DNA from: Planosporangium thailandense | GTDB taxonomy: Bacteria; Actinomycetota; Actinomycetes; Mycobacteriales; Micromonosporaceae | Assembly: GCF_011947195.1 (NCBI RefSeq) | Contig: NZ_JAATVY010000015.1 | Location: 62,001-126,000 of the forward strand | Direction: 5' to 3' | DNA length: 64,000 nucleotides | Shown: positions 33,430 through 42,646 of the stretch, one piece after another | Numbering within the stretch: position 1 is the stretch's first letter | Layout of the letters: each line of letters starts with the position of its first letter | The notes under the pieces: generated by a model | Database searches by the model: none | Told to the model about the DNA's origin: nothing | Seen by the model: the letters and a program-made list of their open reading frames with translations, nothing else | Made by a program: the position numbers and the translations under genes

Positions 33430-36400
33430 TTGGTCAGCGTTCCGTTCCGCCGACCGCCGCGACAGTCCATACCGGACGTCGCGACCGGTGAGATCGTCAT
33501 CCAGGAGCCACCGGTGCTGCCCGAGCCGCAGAGCAGCGGTATGGGCGGGCTGCTGATGGCGCTGCCGATGGCGGCCGGCAGCGGTGCGACGGCCCTGTTC
33601 TTCCTCCAGCCCGGCAGCAACCACACCGTCGGCTACGCCGCAGCCGGCCTGATGGCCGTCTCCAGCCTCGGGATGGTGGTCAGCCAGCTGGGGCGCGGCG
33701 GCAGCGACCAGAAGCGCCGGATGCGTGGCGAGCGCCGCGACTACCTGCGCTACCTGTCCCAGCTGCGCCGCCGGGTCCGCACGGCGGCCGCTCAGCAGCG
33801 CACCGCCCTGACCTGGCAACACCCGGACCCGGCCGCGCTGTGGTCGGTGGCGATGAGCCGGCGGCTGTGGGAGCGCCGCATCACCGACCCCGACTTCGGC
33901 GAGGTCCGGCTCGGCCTGGGCGCACAGCGGCTGGCGGTACGGCTGTCGGCGCCGCAGACCAAGCCCGTCGAGGATCTGGAGCCGCTGTCCGCCCGCGCCC
34001 TGCGCCGGTTCATCCGCGCCTACCGCAGCGTCGACGGGGTCCCGGTCAGCGCGTACCTGCCGTCATTCGCCCGGGTCCTGCTGCGCGGCGACGACGCCAC
34101 CCGGTGCGACCTGGCCCGCGCCCTCCTCGCGCAGCTCGCCACCCTGCACTCGCCCGAGGATCTGCAGATCGCGGTCTGCGCGAGCGCCGAACGGCAGCCG
34201 GAGTGGGAGTGGGTGAAGTGGCTGCCGCACGCCGGTCACCCGCGGGAACGGGACGCGGCCGGTCCGGTGCGCCTGTTCGCCGACGAGATCGCGGCGATGG
34301 AGGACCTCCTCGGCGGGGACGCGTTCCGCGAACGGCCGCGCTTCGACCCGCAGGCCCGCCCGGTCGCCGGCGAGCCGTACGTGGTGATCCTGCTCGACGG
34401 GGTGCGCCAGGCCGAGAACGGTCGGATGTCGACCGCGGGCTACCGCCACTGCACCGTCATCGACGTGGCCGACTGCCTACCCTGGCGGGACGATCAGATC
34501 ACGCTACGGCTGCGGGCCACCCCGGGCCGGCTCGAGTCCGTCACCGGCGCCCGGCCCGCCGTGGAGCGGGCCACCCCGGTGGCGACCCCGGACGCGCTCG
34601 ACGCGGTGCGCTGCCGGGTCCTGGGGCAGAATCTCGCACCCTTCCGGATGGGCGGCTCGGTGGAGAGCGCCGCCCCGCTGAGCACCGACATCGAACTGAC
34701 CGCGCTGCTCGGGGTCGGTGATCCCCGCACCCTGGACCCGAGCCGGACCTGGGCGCCCCGCTCCACCTGGGACCAGCTGCGGGTGCCGATCGGCGTCACG
34801 GAGACCGGCGCCCCGGTGGAGCTCGACATCAAGGAGGCCGCCCGGGGCGGGATGGGCCCGCACGGGATGCTCATCGGCGCGACCGGCTCCGGCAAGAGCG
34901 AACTGCTGCGCACCCTGGTGCTCGCGCTGGCGATCACCCACTCGTCGGAGATCCTCAACTTCATCCTGGTCGACTTCAAGGGCGGCGCCACCTTCCTCGG
35001 GCTGGAGTCGCTGCCGCACACCTCGGCGGTGATCACCAACCTCGCCGACGAGCTGCCGCTGGTCGACCGGATGCACGACGCCATCTCCGGCGAGGTCACC
35101 CGCCGGCAGGAACTGCTCCGCCGCGCGGGCAACTACAGCTCCGCCTACGACTACGAGCGGGCCCGGGCCGACGGCGCGCCGCTCGACCCGCTGCCCACCC
35201 TGTTCCTGGTCGTCGACGAGTTCAGCGAGCTGCTCGCCACCAAGCGGGAGTTCATCGACCTGTTCGTGATGATCGGCCGGCTCGGCCGCAGCCTCGGCAT
35301 CCACCTGCTGCTGGCGTCGCAGCGGCTCGACGAAGGGCGCATCAACGCCCTGGAGTCGCACCTGTCGTACCGCATCGGGCTGCGCACCTTCTCGGCCAGC
35401 GAAAGCCGCGCCGTGCTGGGCGTCCCGGACGCCTACCAGCTCCCGTCGGCCCCCGGCAACGGCTACCTGCGCACCGACACCTCCACGCTGATCCGCTTCA
35501 AGGCCGCGTACGTGTCCGGCGCGACCCGGACGGCGCGACCCGCCCGCCCGCCCGCGGTCGTGGCGCAGCAGGTCGTGGAGTACCGGCCGCAGGCGGCGCC
35601 GGTCACCGCGGCTCCGCCGCCGCCGGAGCCCCTGGCCCCGCCCGCCGAGGCGCCCGCGAGCCGGGAGAGCATGTTGAGCATCGTGGTCGACCGGCTGCGC
35701 GACCAGGGTCCGGCCGCGCACCAGGTGTGGCTGCCGCCGCTGTCGGCCCCGCCCGACCTCGACGAGCTCCTGCCGCCGATCGTGCCGCACCCGCAGTACG
35801 GGCTCCAGGCGGCCGAGTGGCCCGGACGCGGCGCGCTGACGGTACCGGTCGGGCTCGTGGACCGCCCGGCCGAGCAGCGGCGGGACCTGCTGCTGGCCGA
35901 CCTGTCCGGCGGAGCGGGCCACGTCGGGATCACCGGTGGCGCGCAGTCCGGCAAGAGCACCCTGGCCCGCACCTTGATCACTGCCCTGGCGCTCACCCAC
36001 ACGCCCCGGGAGGCGCAGTTCTACCTGCTGGACTTCGGCGGCACCCTGGCGTCGCTGCGTGAGCTTCCGCACGTCGGCGCCGTCACCGGCCGACTCGATC
36101 CCGAGCGGGTGGCGCGGACCCTGGCCGAGCTGGCAGGGCTGCTGACCCGTCGGGAGCAGCTGTTCCGCGAGCACGAGATCGAGTCGATGGAACGGTACCG
36201 GGAGCTGCGCCGGCAGGGGCGGTTCCAGGACGAGGACCCCTACGGCGACGTGTTCCTGGTGATCGACGGGTGGTTCACGTTCCACCAGGACTTCGAGAAC
36301 CTGGAACCGGTCGTGCAGGAGCTGGCCGCGCGGGGGCTCGGCTTCGGCCTCCATCTGATCGTCACCAGTGGACGGTGGGCCGACGTCCGGCCCTGGCTGC

Positions 36401-37425
36401 GCAACCTGCTGGGCACCAAGTTCGAGCTCAAGCTCGGCGACAGCGCCGACTCCGAGATCAACTCGCGGGCGGCGGCGGGGGTCCCGGCGCTGCCCGGCCG
36501 CGGGCTGACCTCCGAGCGCCTGCACTTCCTCGCCGGCGTGCCCCGGATCGGCGGACTTTCGCGGGTCGGCAGCGGCGGCGCGACCGATACCCTGCCCGAC
36601 GACAGCCGGGCCCTGGTCGAAGCGATCGCCGAGGCGTGGAGCGGACCGGGCGCGCCGCCGGTGCGGCTGCTGCCGCCGGTGCTGCCGCTGGCGGAGCTGC
36701 CCGCCCCCGACGGGGACCTGCGCGTACCGCTGGGCTGGGACGAGGCGCGGCTGCAGCCGGTGTGGCACGACTTCGGCCAGCACCCGCACCTGATGGTGTT
36801 CGGCGACAGCGAGACCGGCAAGACCAACCTGCTGCGCCTGGTCGCACGCGCCGTCGCCGGCCGGTTCTCGCCGGACGAGGCCCGGGTGATGATGGCCGAC
36901 ACCCGGCGCGAGCTGCACGACGCCGTCCCCACCGACCACCAGCTGGGGTACGCGGTGTCGGGCACGGCGCTCGGCCAGCACATCCGCGACAGCGTCGAGA
37001 TCCTCCGGCAGCGCATCCCCGGACCGGAGATCACCACCGAGCGGCTTCGGCGGCGTGACTGGTGGGAGGGCCCCCGCCTGTACGTCGTCGTCGACGACTA
37101 CGACCTCATCGCCCATCCGGTGGACAATCCGCTCGCCCCGTTGCTGGATCTGCTGGCGCACGGCGTGGAGATCGGGCTGCACCTGGTCGTCGCCCGTACC
37201 ACCGTCGGCGCGGCGCGCGTCCTGTCCGACCCGGTGGTCCGTCGCCTCATCGACCTCGCGACGCCGTCACTGTTGCTGTCGTGCGGCCGGGAGGAGGGCG
37301 CGTTCCTGGGCAACGTGCCGCCCCGACGGCTCCCGCCGGGACGGGCGCAGCTCATCACACGGCGGGGCGTCGGCCTGGTGCAGACCGCCCTGGTGGACGA
37401 GGCGGCCGGCCCGGTCGCGGGGTGA
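33430..37425 (+). CDS. eccC: T7SS ATPase EccC (FtsK/SpoIIIE family)
   Basis: A 1331-aa fused EccCa/EccCb motor of the ESX-like system. The N-terminus has FRRPPRQ and two membrane helices (about 38-60 and 65-85). Three FtsK/SpoIIIE ATPase domains follow, with Walker A IGATGSGKSELLR near 483, TGGAQSGKSTLAR near 837 and FGDSETGKTNLLR near 1125, and with Walker B LFLVVDEF, DVFLVIDGW and LYVVVDDYD. All three P-loops are intact. The length is usual for a single-chain EccC. The start is uncertain: TTG at 33430 lies just after a GAGGAGG, a close spacing. It is transcribed away from the esx operon and converges on the regulator/eccB operon. Confidence 0.92.
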   Translation: MVSVPFRRPPRQSIPDVATGEIVIQEPPVLPEPQSSGMGGLLMALPMAAGSGATALFFLQPGSNHTVGYAAAGLMAVSSLGMVVSQLGRGGSDQKRRMRGERRDYLRYLSQLRRRVRTAAAQQRTALTWQHPDPAALWSVAMSRRLWERRITDPDFGEVRLGLGAQRLAVRLSAPQTKPVEDLEPLSARALRRFIRAYRSVDGVPVSAYLPSFARVLLRGDDATRCDLARALLAQLATLHSPEDLQIAVCASAERQPEWEWVKWLPHAGHPRERDAAGPVRLFADEIAAMEDLLGGDAFRERPRFDPQARPVAGEPYVVILLDGVRQAENGRMSTAGYRHCTVIDVADCLPWRDDQITLRLRATPGRLESVTGARPAVERATPVATPDALDAVRCRVLGQNLAPFRMGGSVESAAPLSTDIELTALLGVGDPRTLDPSRTWAPRSTWDQLRVPIGVTETGAPVELDIKEAARGGMGPHGMLIGATGSGKSELLRTLVLALAITHSSEILNFILVDFKGGATFLGLESLPHTSAVITNLADELPLVDRMHDAISGEVTRRQELLRRAGNYSSAYDYERARADGAPLDPLPTLFLVVDEFSELLATKREFIDLFVMIGRLGRSLGIHLLLASQRLDEGRINALESHLSYRIGLRTFSASESRAVLGVPDAYQLPSAPGNGYLRTDTSTLIRFKAAYVSGATRTARPARPPAVVAQQVVEYRPQAAPVTAAPPPPEPLAPPAEAPASRESMLSIVVDRLRDQGPAAHQVWLPPLSAPPDLDELLPPIVPHPQYGLQAAEWPGRGALTVPVGLVDRPAEQRRDLLLADLSGGAGHVGITGGAQSGKSTLARTLITALALTHTPREAQFYLLDFGGTLASLRELPHVGAVTGRLDPERVARTLAELAGLLTRREQLFREHEIESMERYRELRRQGRFQDEDPYGDVFLVIDGWFTFHQDFENLEPVVQELAARGLGFGLHLIVTSGRWADVRPWLRNLLGTKFELKLGDSADSEINSRAAAGVPALPGRGLTSERLHFLAGVPRIGGLSRVGSGGATDTLPDDSRALVEAIAEAWSGPGAPPVRLLPPVLPLAELPAPDGDLRVPLGWDEARLQPVWHDFGQHPHLMVFGDSETGKTNLLRLVARAVAGRFSPDEARVMMADTRRELHDAVPTDHQLGYAVSGTALGQHIRDSVEILRQRIPGPEITTERLRRRDWWEGPRLYVVVDDYDLIAHPVDNPLAPLLDLLAHGVEIGLHLVVARTTVGAARVLSDPVVRRLIDLATPSLLLSCGREEGAFLGNVPPRRLPPGRAQLITRRGVGLVQTALVDEAAGPVAG

Positions 37426-37452
37426 CGGGCCGCACCGCCGGGCCGGCGCCAG

Positions 37453-37556
37453 CCCGGCAGCAGCACCGGCCGGTACGTGGCGCTACCCCGGCAGCGGCAC
37501 CGCCCGGTATGTGGCGCTACCCCGGCAGCGGCACCGCCCGGTACGTGGTGCTGCCC
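37453..37556. repeat. 34-bp tandem repeat, three copies, spanning a stop codon
   Basis: Copies of a 34-mer beginning GGTACGTGGCGCTACC start at 37472, 37506 and 37540, with a partial copy on the left from 37453. The stop codon (TAG on the minus strand) of the winged-helix regulator lies in the second copy. Because 34 is not a multiple of three, gain or loss of a copy would shift the frame at the gene's end. The rest fills the short gap to the convergent eccC stop. Confidence 0.85.
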
Positions 37557-38173
37557 CAGCCGGCGTCGACCTCCAGCCGCAGCCGGTACGCCGACAGCAG
37601 CCGGCCCACCCGGTGCATCCGGGCGCGCAGGGCCGACAACGACAGCGGCTGCCCGGGGCGACCGAACAGCCACCGCAGGTCATGGCAGCAGATCGGGCGT
37701 CGCCAGTGCAGCAGGAGCCCCAGCAGCAGCCGTTGGGCGGAGGCGCCGGGCGCGGCGGGCACCAACCGCCGGACGCCGCGCGCCGGCAGCCGCCGCAGCC
37801 GGGCCCGGAGCCGGGCGGCCCGTTCGGCCGGCGGCGCGGCCCGGTCGATGACGTCCAGCGCGCCGGCGGCCAGACACTCGACGACCGCGTCGCTGCCGGC
37901 GTGCGCGACCACGACCACCGGGCCCAGCAGCCGGGCGGCGCGCACCAGGTGCACCAGATCGCGGGCGTGCCGCGCCTCGCCGGCGTCGAGCAGGTTCAAC
38001 GGAGGGCGCAGCCGGCACAGGTACTCGTAGCCGCGGGGCTCTCCCCAGCCCACCGTCGGCCCCAGCGTCAACCCCGCCTCGGCCAGGCCGGCCCGGAGGT
38101 CGCCGTCGCCGGGCTGGTCGAGCACGAGCAGACCGGGCCCACTCGCATCGGGAAAGTCGAGTTCGTCCACCAC
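37517..38173 (-). CDS. Response-regulator-like protein with winged-helix C-terminus in the T7SS core
   Basis: A 218-aa protein, last in the mycP-eccD-eccB operon. Residues 1-125 look like a degenerate receiver: VVVVAHAGSDAVVECLAAGALDVIDRAAPPAERAARL follows the pattern of an OmpR receiver's final strand-helix, but the conserved Lys is missing and no phospho-Asp is evident. Residues 135-215 resemble a winged helix (LLLGLLLHWRRPICCHDL, RARMHRVGRLLSAYRL, then a strand pair with the end TYRAVPLPG). It may regulate the T7SS locus independently of phosphorylation. The start is GTG, three bases after the eccB stop. Its last codons lie in the 34-bp repeat. Confidence 0.65.
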   Translation of the reverse strand: MVDELDFPDASGPGLLVLDQPGDGDLRAGLAEAGLTLGPTVGWGEPRGYEYLCRLRPPLNLLDAGEARHARDLVHLVRAARLLGPVVVVAHAGSDAVVECLAAGALDVIDRAAPPAERAARLRARLRRLPARGVRRLVPAAPGASAQRLLLGLLLHWRRPICCHDLRWLFGRPGQPLSLSALRARMHRVGRLLSAYRLRLEVDAGWGSTTYRAVPLPG

Positions 38174-38176
38174 GCG

Positions 38177-39607
38177 TCACCCGCCGGGCCGGGCTGCGGG
38201 CCCACCGCCCGTGCGCGCCGCGACGGGATCCAGCACCGCGCCGGTGGGGAGCAGGGCGAGCAGCGTGGTGGGTACCGGCACCGCCTCCCGCGCCGAGTAC
38301 CCCAACAGCTCGGCGACATCGTCGGAGCTCAACGGATACTTGGCGCCGACGTCGGTGACCAGGTACAGGGTGCCGCCGGAGACGCCCGGAGCCGCCTGGG
38401 CCCGCGCGAGTACGCCGTGTCCGGGCTGTACCCACACGCCGTCCGCGCTGAGCGAGTCGTACTTCGGGGGGAACGGTCCGCCGGCCGGACCGCGCAGCGG
38501 TGGTGGCGCCGCGAGGACGAGTTCGCTGCGGGCGCCCGCCGACTGCGGCGTGATCCGCACGCACGGCACCCGGTCCCGGTCGAGCCCCGACGCCAGCCGG
38601 GGCGGGGTGGTGGGCAGCGGCCGTGCCGGTTGGGCGGCGGCGCGCGGCGCCCCGGCCAGCGCGGCGGGGTCGAGCGGCACCGGCTGCACCGGACCGCCGC
38701 CGTAGGCGCCCCGGTTGGCCGGATCGAACAGCGCCAACGCCGCCTCCGTGCGGGTCAACGGAGCCAGTCCGTCGGCGAGGACCAGGTAGCTGCTCTCGTC
38801 GCTGACACCGCGTACGGTCATCACCTGCCCGATCCGGGTGGGTCTGTTGTCCACCGGTGGTCCCGGCTCGCCCCGTCGGGGAATCGCGGGCGGGGCGAGG
38901 TCGGGGCCGGCCGGCACCGAATTGATCCAGCCCGCGCCGACCTCGATCGGCTGCACGTCGCCGTAGCCCATCGCGTCGACCACCCAGCGGTCGGCGAAGC
39001 GCAGCCGCCGGCCGGCCACCACCAGGTACAGCTGGCTGCCCGGCGCCCGTACCAGCAGCGCCTGGTCGGCCGGCAGCACGGTGCCGGTGCGGCCACCGAC
39101 GGTCAGCCCCACCCGCGAGCGTGGCGTGCCCGACTCGTCGGCGACCTGCGTGGCGCAGACCTGCCATGCGGCGCCGGTGAGCTGGCCGGCGGCCGGCAAC
39201 GCATCCGGCGCGCCGGGAATGCCGATCGGGGTGCCGTGCCGCGTTCCCTTCAGCGAGGCGCTGGCCACGGTGTGCGGCTCGAGCTGGGTGCCGAGCAACA
39301 GCCGGGCCGAGGCGTAGTTGAGCACCGGCCGCAGCTCGTCGCCGGCCAGGACGTAGCTGGCGCCGGTCTCCTTCTCGACGATCAGGGCACCCGGCTTGCG
39401 CCACCCCGTCTCACCGCCCGGGGACACCAGCCCGTACACGGCGAACCCGGCCACCAGCAGCACCGCGATCATCATCCCGCCGAACAGCCCGGTGCCGGAG
39501 CGTCGATTCGGGCTCTCCGGTGCGTCCGGTTCGGCGCGGACCAGAGCCGAGACCAGGCGACCGACGAGAAACCGGTGTGCCTGCAGTTGCTCACGCCTCG
39601 ACCGCAT
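38177..39607 (-). CDS. eccB: T7SS membrane component EccB
   Basis: A 476-aa core component. The typical N-terminus is RSRREQLQAHRFLVGRLVSALVR, then a single membrane helix (FGGMMIAVLLVAGFAVYGLV, about 42-61) and a periplasm-facing domain of about 400 residues made of repeated modules (LVAGRRLRFADRW, YLVTDVGAKYPLS are the usual EccB repeat pieces). Two Cys are present in the outer domain. The ATG at 39607 is preferred to 39616 because the GAAGGGA site is then at a good distance. It lies between eccD and the regulator gene in a leftward operon. Confidence 0.92.
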   Translation of the reverse strand: MRSRREQLQAHRFLVGRLVSALVRAEPDAPESPNRRSGTGLFGGMMIAVLLVAGFAVYGLVSPGGETGWRKPGALIVEKETGASYVLAGDELRPVLNYASARLLLGTQLEPHTVASASLKGTRHGTPIGIPGAPDALPAAGQLTGAAWQVCATQVADESGTPRSRVGLTVGGRTGTVLPADQALLVRAPGSQLYLVVAGRRLRFADRWVVDAMGYGDVQPIEVGAGWINSVPAGPDLAPPAIPRRGEPGPPVDNRPTRIGQVMTVRGVSDESSYLVLADGLAPLTRTEAALALFDPANRGAYGGGPVQPVPLDPAALAGAPRAAAQPARPLPTTPPRLASGLDRDRVPCVRITPQSAGARSELVLAAPPPLRGPAGGPFPPKYDSLSADGVWVQPGHGVLARAQAAPGVSGGTLYLVTDVGAKYPLSSDDVAELLGYSAREAVPVPTTLLALLPTGAVLDPVAARTGGGPAARPGG

Positions 39608-39645
39608 CCCCACCATCCCTTCCCTGCCGGGCCGCACCGTCCATT

Positions 39646-41046
39646 TCAGCCACCGAGTGCGCGGGCCAGCGAGTACACGCCGATCGGTGCCAGGGCCAGC
39701 GGCACGACCGCGATCGCGAGCAGCCACTCGCAGATGTCACCGGCGCGTCCCCAGTACGGCAGCAGCCGCCGCCCCGGCAGGTGCCGGGCGCCGGCCACGA
39801 GCAGGCCGCCGGCGACGACCATCGCGGGCAGCCCGGTGGCCAGTCGCAGCGGCGCCGGCAGGTCGAGCAGGGTCACGACGGCGACCGTGGCCAACCCGAG
39901 CGCGCCGGGCGCGATCAGGGCCAGCCGCTGGCGGGCGCCGACGAAGCTCCGCGCCCGCAGCAGCAACAGGGCCGCGACGGCGGCGGCGAGCCCGCGCGCC
40001 GACCAGCCGGCTGCGGCGCAGAGGGCCGGGAGCGCGGCCGCGGCGACCGCGCCGAGCGCGGCCAGCAGCACGGTCATGAGGCGGTCAGCCGCGGCGACGC
40101 GGGCCAGGGTTTCCGGGCCCGGCAGGGGGTCGGTGTTCTCCTGCAGCTCGTCCGCCCCGGTCGGCAGCGCCCCGATCCGCAGATTGCCGAGATGAGCCGA
40201 GATCATCGGGACGGCGAGGTCGGCGAGCAGCGCGAGCACCGCGACGACCGCGGCCGTGCCGCCGGAGGCCATCGGGAAGAGCAGGTCCACCGCCCCGCCG
40301 AGCGCCGCGGCCAGCGACACGACCGCGACCGCAAGGAACGGGAAAGCGTCGCCGCGCGCGACCATCAGGATGACCCCCGCGGCGCCGAGCGCCGCCGCGC
40401 CGCCGCCGAGCAGGTACGCCCCGGTGGACGGCGAGCCGCCGGCCAGCCCGGTCGCCAGCCCGCCGGCCACGGCGGCCGTGGCCGTGGCCACCGCGCCGAG
40501 CGTCCCCGCTGCCGACCGGTCCCGCAGCGCCACCTTCGCGACCAGTGCACCGATCAGCAGCACGACCGCAGCGCCGGCGGCTGCGGCGACGCGCGCCGGA
40601 ACCGGCCCCGGCTGCAGCAGCAGCCAGATCCCGACCGCCGCCGGTACCGGAATCAGCCCGACCAGCAGTCGGTGGGTGTAGGCCGGACGCCACCGGTCGG
40701 CCCGTTCGGCCGCGCCGGTAGCGACGGCGTCGACCAGGTCGTCGAAGTCCGCCGGCGGCAGTTCGGCGCGGCGCGGCCGCAGCAGCACGACGTCGCCGTC
40801 GTGCAGGCCGAGCGACGCGACGTCCCGCGCCTCGTCCAGCGGCGGCTCGCCGAGGCGCTGCAGGACCCATCCGTCGTGCTGGTTGCCGGCGTCCGCCAGG
40901 TCGTCCCCCGCGTAGCGCAGCAGCGACGGCATCAGTTCGGCCAGCGGGATGTCCGACGGCACAGCCAGCTCGACCCGCCGCCCCGGGCCGACGACTCTGA
41001 GCCGGCACACCTCGCCGACCTGCACCGCCTCACCACCGGTCACCAC
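39646..41046 (-). CDS. eccD: T7SS membrane channel component EccD
   Basis: A 466-aa protein with an N-terminal ubiquitin-like domain (about residues 1-90: CRLRVVGPGRRVELAVPSDI, then VLQRLGEPPLDE and LHDGDVVLLRPR), a linker and about eleven membrane helices. This is the standard EccD plan; in ESX complexes EccD forms most of the membrane pore. The GTG at 41046 has GGGAGGG seven bases upstream and is preferred to the frame-opening GTG at 41064. It follows mycP by about 20 bp and precedes eccB. Confidence 0.9.
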   Translation of the reverse strand: MVTGGEAVQVGEVCRLRVVGPGRRVELAVPSDIPLAELMPSLLRYAGDDLADAGNQHDGWVLQRLGEPPLDEARDVASLGLHDGDVVLLRPRRAELPPADFDDLVDAVATGAAERADRWRPAYTHRLLVGLIPVPAAVGIWLLLQPGPVPARVAAAAGAAVVLLIGALVAKVALRDRSAAGTLGAVATATAAVAGGLATGLAGGSPSTGAYLLGGGAAALGAAGVILMVARGDAFPFLAVAVVSLAAALGGAVDLLFPMASGGTAAVVAVLALLADLAVPMISAHLGNLRIGALPTGADELQENTDPLPGPETLARVAAADRLMTVLLAALGAVAAAALPALCAAAGWSARGLAAAVAALLLLRARSFVGARQRLALIAPGALGLATVAVVTLLDLPAPLRLATGLPAMVVAGGLLVAGARHLPGRRLLPYWGRAGDICEWLLAIAVVPLALAPIGVYSLARALGG

Positions 41047-41068
41047 CGCGCTGCCCTCCCGCACTGCC

Positions 41069-42298
41069 TCACCCGACCGTCACGCCCGCCGTCCGCCGCC
41101 GCCGACGCGGCCCGAGCAGCAGACAGAGCCAGACCACTCCAACGCCGACCGCGACCGCCCCGGCGACGGCGAACGCGACGGTCCGCGCCGTCATCCCGGC
41201 TCGCGGTGGCGTCGGCGGCACCACCACCGGCGCCGCCGCGGCGGAGCGCACGGGGCCCGACTCCTCGGGCAGCACACTGGTCACCGCCGCGTACGGATTC
41301 ACCACACCCCAGCCGAGCTCGGGGTCGGGCACGGCGCGTCCGGGGTGGTCCGCGGTGACCTCCAGCCGGTGCCGTACCTGCGCCGCGCTGAGCCGGGGAT
41401 GGTACGACCGCACCAGCGCCGCGGTCGCGGCCACGAGGGGCGCGGCAAAGCTCGTCCCACTGCCCTGCAGGTGGCCGTTGCCACGAGGACCGAGGCTGAC
41501 CATGTCCACTCCGGGTGCGGCCAGATCCACATAGGAGCCAGACTCGGAGAACGAGGCCGGGGCGTCCCCCCGGTCGACGGCGCCGACCGCGACGACCGAC
41601 GGGTACGCGGCCGGATAGGTGCGCGGGTTGCCGGACTGTTTCTGGTTCGCCACGGCCGCGACGACGACCGCGTCCCGCCCGGCGGCGTACGCCACCGCCG
41701 CCTCCAGCTCCGCCGACGGCTGCTCCGCGGCGATCGACACGTTGATGACTTTCGCGCCCGCGTCGGCCGCGTCGCGGATGCCGCGCGCAAGGTCGGCCGA
41801 GCGCCCGTCGGCGGCGGTGGTCACCCGGACGGGCAGGATGCGCACGCCCGGCGCCAGCCCGGCGAATCCGGTGCCGTCCACCGGGCTCGCGGCGATGAGA
41901 CCGGCCACGAACGTGCCGTGACCGACGCAGTCGCTGTCGGCCCGCTGCCGGGTGCGGACGTCGACCCCGGCGCTCACCTTGCCGGCCAACTGCCGCACGC
42001 CGCCGTCGACGCCCGAGTCGACGACCGCGACGGTGACGCCGCCGCCCCGGGTCAGCGACCACAGCCGCTGCGGGGCCAGGCGCTGTTGGGCCCAGGGCGC
42101 GGGTCGGTACACCGTCTGCGCGCCCGGGAGGCAGTCACGCGGCCCGGAAGCATCCGGAAGCTGCGGCAGGCCCTCCGGTGGGGCACCGCCGGGCGTGGGG
42201 GTCGCAGTGGGATCGGCCGAGGCTCCGGACGGCGGCAGGGCCAGGCCCATGATCGCGGCGAGCGTCAGGGCGCAGGCACGCCCGAGCCACGCACGCAC
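41069..42298 (-). CDS. mycP: Mycosin, T7SS-associated subtilisin-like protease
   Basis: A 409-aa membrane-anchored serine protease of the S8 family. A signal peptide spans about 1-27. Catalytic residues are D94 (AVVDSGVD), H127 (CVGHGTFVAG) and S283 (GSGTSFAAPL), with the oxyanion Asn in AVANQ near 218. A Pro-rich linker and a C-terminal membrane helix (VAFAVAGAVAVGVGVVW) end in a basic tail. Mycosins are required for ESX assembly and cut some substrates. The GTG at 42298 gives a proper signal peptide and has GAGGAAGGA about ten bases upstream. It is the first gene of the mycP-eccD-eccB-regulator operon. Confidence 0.92.
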   Translation of the reverse strand: MRAWLGRACALTLAAIMGLALPPSGASADPTATPTPGGAPPEGLPQLPDASGPRDCLPGAQTVYRPAPWAQQRLAPQRLWSLTRGGGVTVAVVDSGVDGGVRQLAGKVSAGVDVRTRQRADSDCVGHGTFVAGLIAASPVDGTGFAGLAPGVRILPVRVTTAADGRSADLARGIRDAADAGAKVINVSIAAEQPSAELEAAVAYAAGRDAVVVAAVANQKQSGNPRTYPAAYPSVVAVGAVDRGDAPASFSESGSYVDLAAPGVDMVSLGPRGNGHLQGSGTSFAAPLVAATAALVRSYHPRLSAAQVRHRLEVTADHPGRAVPDPELGWGVVNPYAAVTSVLPEESGPVRSAAAAPVVVPPTPPRAGMTARTVAFAVAGAVAVGVGVVWLCLLLGPRRRRRTAGVTVG

Positions 42299-42330
42299 GT
42301 TCCGGGATCCTTCCTCGAGCTTCGACGGCG

Positions 42331-42358
42331 ACGGTATGGCAGCCGCGCAAGCCGGCAA
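42331..42358 (-). promoter_or_regulatory. Candidate promoter of the mycP operon
   Basis: On the minus strand TTGCCG (42358-42353), a 16-bp spacer and TACCGT (42336-42331) would start transcription near 42324, about 26 bases before the mycP GTG. The -10 hexamer has the same TANNGT form as the leaderless promoters in this window. Confidence 0.4.
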
Positions 42359-42564
42359 CAGTACCGGATGCGGCGGTCGCACCATCGATCGATGTCGTTG
42401 ACATCACGGGCACCCCGGGTCCGTCCGTCGACGTTGCCCGACTGACCTGCGCAGACAGTCCAAAAAGACAACACAGTGATGCGCATCATCGTCTCGTCGT
42501 CCGGGTCTGGCGATCACGGATGTCGGCGCGCCGACGACGACGTACCGTGAGGAAAGCGCTACCG

Positions 42565-42620
42565 CCCGGCGGGCGCCGCAGCCGGGTGCGGCCGGGGTGC
42601 CCGGCGGGCGCCGCAGCCGG
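42565..42620. repeat. Duplicated 21-bp segment with 35-bp period
   Basis: CCCGGCGGGCGCCGCAGCCGG occurs exactly at 42565-42585 and 42600-42620. It lies just beyond the 3' end of the phosphodiesterase gene, and could contribute to transcription termination together with the GC-rich palindrome overlapping that gene's stop. Confidence 0.75.
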
Positions 42621-42646
42621 CTGCCGCGGGAGCACGCCGCCGGCGG

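Larger units (their letters stand above)
42299..42646. other. Intergenic region upstream of mycP
   Basis: A 348-bp gap between two leftward genes. It contains the likely mycP promoter (42331-42358), an AT-richer section (42440-42500) and a duplicated 21-bp segment (42565-42620). No coding region is supported. Confidence 0.6.

Noticed and set aside
37440-37560. Possible CRISPR-like array
   Set aside because: The 34-bp copies are directly adjacent with no spacers, so this is a simple tandem repeat.
34504-40195. Long frames antisense to eccC and across eccB/eccD
   Set aside because: EccC, EccB and EccD are identified by family motifs on the opposite strand or in another frame.
42299-42646. Possible small gene upstream of mycP
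   Set aside because: Open frames here are short and lack ribosome sites and conserved composition; the repeat and promoter signals explain the region better.
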